Of a stretch of 16,125 bases of DNA, positions 12,487 through 16,125 are shown piece after piece. Numbering within the stretch: the stretch's first letter is position 1; the number at the start of each line of letters is the position of its first letter. Under the pieces are notes generated by a model that saw nothing but the letters and a program-made list of their open reading frames with translations, searched no databases and was not told the origin of the DNA. The position numbers were made by a program, and so were the translations under genes. The DNA is from CAZLQG01 sp964561655 (GTDB lineage: Bacteria; Patescibacteriota; Doudnabacteria; UBA920): positions 1-16,125 of the forward strand of contig CAZLQG010000022.1 of the NCBI GenBank assembly GCA_964561655.1. The letters run 5' to 3'.

Positions 12487-13462
12487 AATAGATTATTTGA
12501 GTCCCCAAGGTTTCAAAACCAAAAGGTACATGAACCAGATTTTTAAGTTTTGTTTTTATTTTTTCTTGGTATTTGGGGTTTGCGAAGAGGAGCATAAATC
12601 CCCCCCCTCCAGCGCCTAACAGTTTGCCCCCTAGGGCTCCCGCATCAAGAGCGGCTTGGTAGATAGCATCGATTTGCGGAGAGCTAATTTTGTTTGTGAG
12701 GCTACGTTTAATTTCCCAGCTTTCCCTTAAAAGTTTTCCAAATTCTTCAATTTTTGAAGATTTGCTCATAAGAATTTTTTCCGTCTCGGGAACAAAATCG
12801 GCAAGAGTTTTAAGCTCGGACTTTTTTTTATTTGTTTGTTTAATTTGTTCTTTGGCAACCTCAGAAGAACGCCTGGAGAGGCCCGTAAAGAACAGCATTA
12901 AATGATTTTGCAAATCGTTTAGTTTTGTTAGGGGTAAGGTGAGAGGAGTGGCCAAAAAGGTGCTTGCGCCGCCAAAGGTAATTTTATTAAAGCCGCCGAA
13001 AGCCGCAGCTACTTGGTCCTGTGAGCCCACATTTTCCTTAATTTTTTTTTGCTCGACAGCAATGGCATCTAGAGCAAGTTGCCTCTTGGTCACTAATTTT
13101 CCTTCTAAAGCGTAAAGAGCTTGAAGTAGACCTACAGTAAAAGCGGAGCTGGAACCAAGGCCGGATAAAGCGGGAACATCGCTGGTGTATGCAATTTCAA
13201 CTCCGCGCTTTATTTTTAAAAATTTTATAGATTCCCGGACAGAAGGATGCTGGATTTCCGACAGGTTTTTGCTTTTTTCTATTTTTGAGTATTTAATTAA
13301 ATATTTATAATCAAAAAAATGAGGGAAATACCTGCAGGTTATGTAGGAATACTTATCTATAGAGGTGCTTATTACTGCTCCGCCGTTTTTTTTATACCAG
13401 ACCGGGTAGTCCGTACCTCCTCCAAAAAACGAAACGCGCAGGGGAGTCCTGGTGATAATCAT
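12464..13462 (-). CDS. hddA: D-glycero-alpha-D-manno-heptose 7-phosphate kinase (GHMP kinase)
   Basis: The 332-residue GHMP kinase phosphorylates heptose 7-phosphate at C1. It opens with RTPLRVSFFGGGTDYP (5-20), the substrate motif of HddA-type kinases. The ATP loop PALSGLGSSSA is at 97-107, a conserved Asp lies in GSQDQ (Asp149), and motif 3, LLGAGGGGFM, is at 281-290. Motif 3 is written with a run of eight G residues on the coding strand (12600-12607). The alpha-anomer kinase together with an HddC-type transferase, instead of HldE, marks the GDP-D-glycero-alpha-D-manno-heptose route. It begins 3 bp after the first epimerase gene. Confidence 0.93.
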   Translation of the reverse strand: MIITRTPLRVSFFGGGTDYPVWYKKNGGAVISTSIDKYSYITCRYFPHFFDYKYLIKYSKIEKSKNLSEIQHPSVRESIKFLKIKRGVEIAYTSDVPALSGLGSSSAFTVGLLQALYALEGKLVTKRQLALDAIAVEQKKIKENVGSQDQVAAAFGGFNKITFGGASTFLATPLTLPLTKLNDLQNHLMLFFTGLSRRSSEVAKEQIKQTNKKKSELKTLADFVPETEKILMSKSSKIEEFGKLLRESWEIKRSLTNKISSPQIDAIYQAALDAGALGGKLLGAGGGGFMLLFANPKYQEKIKTKLKNLVHVPFGFETLGTQIIYYGPTSNF

Positions 13463-13465
13463 AGT

Positions 13466-14398
13466 TTATACGTTTGAGAATTGGTTTTTTTGGACGATTT
13501 TGTAACCTTTAATAAGCCCAGCGATTCCTTGATCGAGAGTAATTTGGGTTTTAAAACCGGTCCTTTCTATTTTTTCGTTGCTGACAATATAGTTTCTTTT
13601 GTCCGGGTCTTCCCCAACCTTTGCTTCGGTGAAATAGAAGTCGGGAACTTGGGTCTTAATTATTTCGCAGAGTTCTTTCTTACTGAGGTTAGCATCACTG
13701 AGTCCCAGATTATAAGCTTGGTTTTTCATTTGGTCGAAGTTTTTCATGCAGTGCATAAAGGCGGAAGCCACGTCGCGTACATGGATAAAGTTCCTTTTAA
13801 AATGCGATTCAAACAAAATAATAAAGCGGTCGGTAACCGCGCGAAACACAAAATCGTTAACCAGAAGGTCCAAGCGCATCCTTGGACTGACACCAAAAGC
13901 GGTCGCCAGCCGCAAAGTAATGGAATTGCCGCTTTCCAAAATAAGCTTTTCCGCTTCGACTTTTGTCCTTCCGTACAGGGAGATGGGTTTTAGGGGAGTT
14001 TCTTCGGTGCAATAAACGTCCTGTTGGCCCATTCCGTAACCGCTGTTTGTGGTAGGAAAAATTATTTTTTGGTTTTTTTTGCGGAGTTTTAAAATTGTTC
14101 GAATTGCTCCCAGGTTTATGGCTTCAGCTTCGCTGGGGAATTTTTCACAAATAGGAAACCCGGTGAGACAGGCGAGAGGGATTATTAATTCGGTTTCCGG
14201 TAGCTGTTTTGCCATCAATTTTTCGTCCCGGACATCTCCTCTAATAATTTTAAAATTTTTGTCATGGCAAACGTCCAGTAGAGACGTTTGGCCATACCTA
14301 AAATTATCAATTACGGTAACTTGGTGTTCCTGTTGGAGGAGAGTTGGAACAAGAACGGAACCGATATAGCCGGCCCCGCCCGTTACAAGAATTTTCAT
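13466..14398 (-). CDS. NAD-dependent nucleotide-sugar epimerase/dehydratase (SDR)
   Basis: The 310-residue extended SDR has the NAD loop GGAGYIG (7-13), an acidic residue after strand 2 (VIDNFRYG), RGDVRD (53-58), TTNSGYG (116-122) in the catalytic strand and Tyr142/Lys146 in LYGRTK. RNFIHVRDVASAF (202-214) and the C-terminal region are typical of GalE/RmlB-like nucleotide-sugar enzymes. It is first in the heptose operon, ahead of hddA. Such SDRs often accompany heptose genes and may act on GDP-heptose or on another sugar of the same glycan. The start ATG has no Shine-Dalgarno match, though a strong promoter lies upstream. Confidence 0.85.
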   Translation of the reverse strand: MKILVTGGAGYIGSVLVPTLLQQEHQVTVIDNFRYGQTSLLDVCHDKNFKIIRGDVRDEKLMAKQLPETELIIPLACLTGFPICEKFPSEAEAINLGAIRTILKLRKKNQKIIFPTTNSGYGMGQQDVYCTEETPLKPISLYGRTKVEAEKLILESGNSITLRLATAFGVSPRMRLDLLVNDFVFRAVTDRFIILFESHFKRNFIHVRDVASAFMHCMKNFDQMKNQAYNLGLSDANLSKKELCEIIKTQVPDFYFTEAKVGEDPDKRNYIVSNEKIERTGFKTQITLDQGIAGLIKGYKIVQKNQFSNV

Positions 14399-14437
14399 GG
14401 CTAGGATTTTTTAGAATAAGTAGTATTTACTATTACT

Positions 14438-14467
14438 AATATACACTTGAAGATAGTTTAGTGTCAA
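14438..14467 (-). promoter_or_regulatory. Promoter of the seven-gene heptose operon
   Basis: On the - strand a perfect TTGACA (14467-14462) is followed after 18 bp by TATATT (14443-14438), about 40 bp before the epimerase ATG. It is the best sigma70-like match in the 187-bp divergent gap. Confidence 0.62.
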
Positions 14468-14541
14468 GATTTTGGCTAATAAAATAAGGCATTTTTTGAA
14501 ACGAGGCCATAGAGTTTTTGCTTTATGTAAAACCCGAAAAA

Positions 14542-14550
14542 TGTTAGAAT
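14542..14550 (+). promoter_or_regulatory. Weak candidate promoter for the methyltransferase-flippase unit
   Basis: TGTTAGAAT gives an extended -10 (TAGAAT at 14545-14550) 35 bp before the methyltransferase ATG. The -35 region (TTTATG near 14522) is poor. Nothing else is evident in the AT-rich gap 14399-14585. Confidence 0.3.
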
Positions 14551-14585
14551 AAAGCGACCTGGTAATTTGTAATATTTTTAGCTAT

Positions 14586-15239
14586 ATGGATTTTTTTTCC
14601 AAGACAAGTTATAAATTAAAATTACTGTTTACGGACCCAAAAAAGTTTTTTTTAATTTTGAGGAACATTATTAGAGTTCGTCTGTTTCCGCAACCATTGC
14701 CGGAAAGTGGTCAAAGGTTTAGCACGGATTTGGAAGTAATGACATTGCAAAAGTATGCCTCCTTGGCAAAATTAGGCGTCGTAGAAATAGGAATTTTAGA
14801 CGGCGGTACTACCAAAGAGATGGCAGAAAAATGCAACGTGCCTATTTACGGCATTGATCCGCTGATTCCTGACAGTATGAATAAGCGGCTTATAGGGCAT
14901 GAAGAGAAAATCAAAAAGAATCTTGCGTTCCACAAAGATTTTATTTTTATAAAAGATTTCAGCTATAACGCCGTCAAAGGTTGGAACAAGAAATTTGATT
15001 TTATTTTTATAGACGGCGATCATAATTACGAAGCAGTAAAGCAGGATTTTACAGAGTGGTTCCCTTTGCTGGAGAAAGGCGGTTTTATTGCTTTTCACGA
15101 TTCCGCTAAAGTTACTTCTATACCTACTGATTTTGAAGGCTGGCCGGGGCCGGTTAAGCTGGTATTGGAGTTAAAATCTAATCCTGCTTTGGGATTTATA
15201 GAGTCTCAAGATTCCCTGTCTGTTTTTAGAAAAGTTTGA
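14586..15239 (+). CDS. Class I SAM-dependent methyltransferase (Methyltransf_24 type)
   Basis: The 217-residue protein has a Rossmann-type methyltransferase core: VEIGILDGGTT (66-76) as the SAM loop, IYGIDP (87-92) with the acidic residue for the ribose, and FIFIDGDHNYEAVKQDF (139-155), the signature of the Methyltransf_24/CmcI-like group with metal-binding Asp/His. FIAFHDSA (167-174) completes it. In glycan loci such enzymes O-methylate sugars or other small groups. The ATG follows an AT-rich leader without a clear ribosome site. The stop overlaps the GAGG ribosome site of the flippase gene, implying a shared transcript. Confidence 0.86.
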   Translation: MDFFSKTSYKLKLLFTDPKKFFLILRNIIRVRLFPQPLPESGQRFSTDLEVMTLQKYASLAKLGVVEIGILDGGTTKEMAEKCNVPIYGIDPLIPDSMNKRLIGHEEKIKKNLAFHKDFIFIKDFSYNAVKGWNKKFDFIFIDGDHNYEAVKQDFTEWFPLLEKGGFIAFHDSAKVTSIPTDFEGWPGPVKLVLELKSNPALGFIESQDSLSVFRKV

Positions 15240-15249
15240 GGATAAAACT

Positions 15250-16125
15250 ATGGATGAAAATTCTCTGTCTTACAAAACTTTAAGGAACGCCAGCTATAAC
15301 TTTACGGGTTTTGTGCTTCCTATACTTTTTTCCGTCTTTATTACGCCTGTAGTGGTGCATAAGCTTGGGGTGGTGGATTTTGGTATTTATGTGCTTGTGA
15401 ATACAATTAGCGCTTTTTTAACGCTTGTAGATTTAGGCTTGTCTACCGCTATGGTCAAGTTTATTTCCGAATACCATGCCAAAGGCGAATGGGGGAATTT
15501 AAGAAGTTTAATGAACTCCGCCAACTCTTTATATTTAATAATTGGTTTTTTAGGACTGGCAGTTTTTTTAATTTTGGGTAAATGGTTTTTACCTTGGTTT
15601 AATATAAGCGGTTTCAGTGTGGAGCATATTTTTGTGGTTTTTTTACTTGCAGGGATGATTTTTTTTCTAAACGCCGTGAATTCGGTTTATACCATTACTC
15701 CCCAGGCCCTGCAGCGCTACGATATTTTAAACAAGATAAATCTTACCCAGTCGCTGTTTTTAAATTTAAGCTTGCTGGCTTTGGTGCTTTTGGGCTATAA
15801 GCTAAAAGCGATTATGCTGGCCAATTTGGTCTTTGTTTTGTTTTTAACTTTGGCCTATCGGTGGTATTTTTATAAACTGCTCCCCAAATTAGAGCTAGGA
15901 TTCAGCTGGGTAGCGGGAGAAATTAAAAAAGCTTATAAATTCGGCATTTTAGCCGCAATTTCGAGCCTCTCCGGGAATGCGTTAGCATACATCGACCGTT
16001 TAATAATTCCGATTTTTACCGGACCGGCGCAGCTTACGTACTATACCTTGCCCGGAAACGTAGCTTTAAAGACCGCCGGGGTTACGAACAGTCTAGCAAG
16101 TTTGCTTTTTCCAATGGCCAGCGCT
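15250..16125 (+). CDS. Polysaccharide flippase (Wzx-like, MOP superfamily), 3' partial
   Basis: The frame is open from ATG 15250 to the window end (292 residues seen; full-length proteins are usually 400-500). A GAGGATAA ribosome site lies just upstream, overlapping the methyltransferase stop. The protein is highly hydrophobic, with repeated helices starting at about residue 16 (FTGFVLPILFSVFITPVVV). FGIYVLVNTISAFLTLVDLGLSTAMVKFISEY is the N-terminal signature of Polysacc_synt flippases; AYIDRLIIPIFTGPAQLTYYTLP near the end is the conserved mid-protein segment with a charged Asp-Arg pair. It would flip lipid-linked oligosaccharide to the outer face, pairing with the ligase/polymerase at the other end of the window. 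Confidence 0.9.
   Translation, partial: MDENSLSYKTLRNASYNFTGFVLPILFSVFITPVVVHKLGVVDFGIYVLVNTISAFLTLVDLGLSTAMVKFISEYHAKGEWGNLRSLMNSANSLYLIIGFLGLAVFLILGKWFLPWFNISGFSVEHIFVVFLLAGMIFFLNAVNSVYTITPQALQRYDILNKINLTQSLFLNLSLLALVLLGYKLKAIMLANLVFVLFLTLAYRWYFYKLLPKLELGFSWVAGEIKKAYKFGILAAISSLSGNALAYIDRLIIPIFTGPAQLTYYTLPGNVALKTAGVTNSLASLLFPMASA

Noticed and set aside
13481..13993. 170-residue + strand open frame opposite the epimerase gene
   Set aside because: It is antisense to an SDR gene with clear motifs; no ribosome site and no family resemblance.
14268..14290. 8-bp inverted repeat CAAACGTC/GACGTTTG in the first epimerase gene
   Set aside because: No T-tract on either strand and it encodes ordinary SDR residues; probably chance.

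Overview
The window is a surface-polysaccharide (or protein-glycan) biosynthesis locus. It looks like it comes from an ultra-small, AT-rich bacterium of the Patescibacteria/CPR kind (Parcubacteria-like). That assignment is an inference. It rests on gene families typical of such loci, very compact packing with frequent 1-23 bp overlaps, few good Shine-Dalgarno sites, and an O-antigen-ligase-type protein ending in TPR repeats. TGA is used as a stop (for example by gmd and the methyltransferase gene), so the alternative code of Gracilibacteria/SR1 does not apply. There are no RNA genes, no CRISPR, no insertion sequences and no gene-free stretch above 300 bases.

Layout from left to right: (1) the 3' part of a + strand O-antigen ligase/polymerase with a TPR tail, whose end overlaps a convergent GT4 glycosyltransferase on the - strand; (2) a + strand unit of GDP-mannose 4,6-dehydratase, an endonuclease/exonuclease/phosphatase-fold protein and a CgeB-like glycosyltransferase, closed by a strong bidirectional terminator; (3) a - strand pair of a PLP-dependent ColD-type sugar 3-dehydratase (histidine in place of the Schiff-base lysine) and a GDP-fucose-synthase-family enzyme; (4) a + strand pair of a small HTH protein and a GT2 glycosyltransferase; (5) a seven-gene - strand operon containing all four enzymes for GDP-D-glycero-alpha-D-manno-heptose (GmhA, HddA, GmhB, HddC) plus three SDR-family nucleotide-sugar enzymes; (6) a + strand methyltransferase followed by a Wzx-like flippase that runs off the window.

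How the parts fit: Gmd makes GDP-4-keto-6-deoxy-mannose. This can go to GDP-fucose through Fcl, or to a 3,6-dideoxy sugar (colitose type) through the ColD-like enzyme and an Fcl/ColC-family reductase-epimerase. The heptose operon makes a second GDP-sugar, and its three extra SDR enzymes suggest that sugar is further modified. The GT4, GT2 and CgeB-like transferases would assemble the glycan, the flippase would move it across the membrane, and the ligase/polymerase would transfer or polymerise it outside.

The most unusual DNA-level features are short GC-rich palindromic or repeated segments that appear inserted in frame inside gmd, the GT4 gene and gmhB. Intrinsic terminators are also embedded inside the coding 3' ends of convergent genes, and a tandem heptamer repeat runs into the gmd start codon. 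I did not find a clearly new defence or mobile system.
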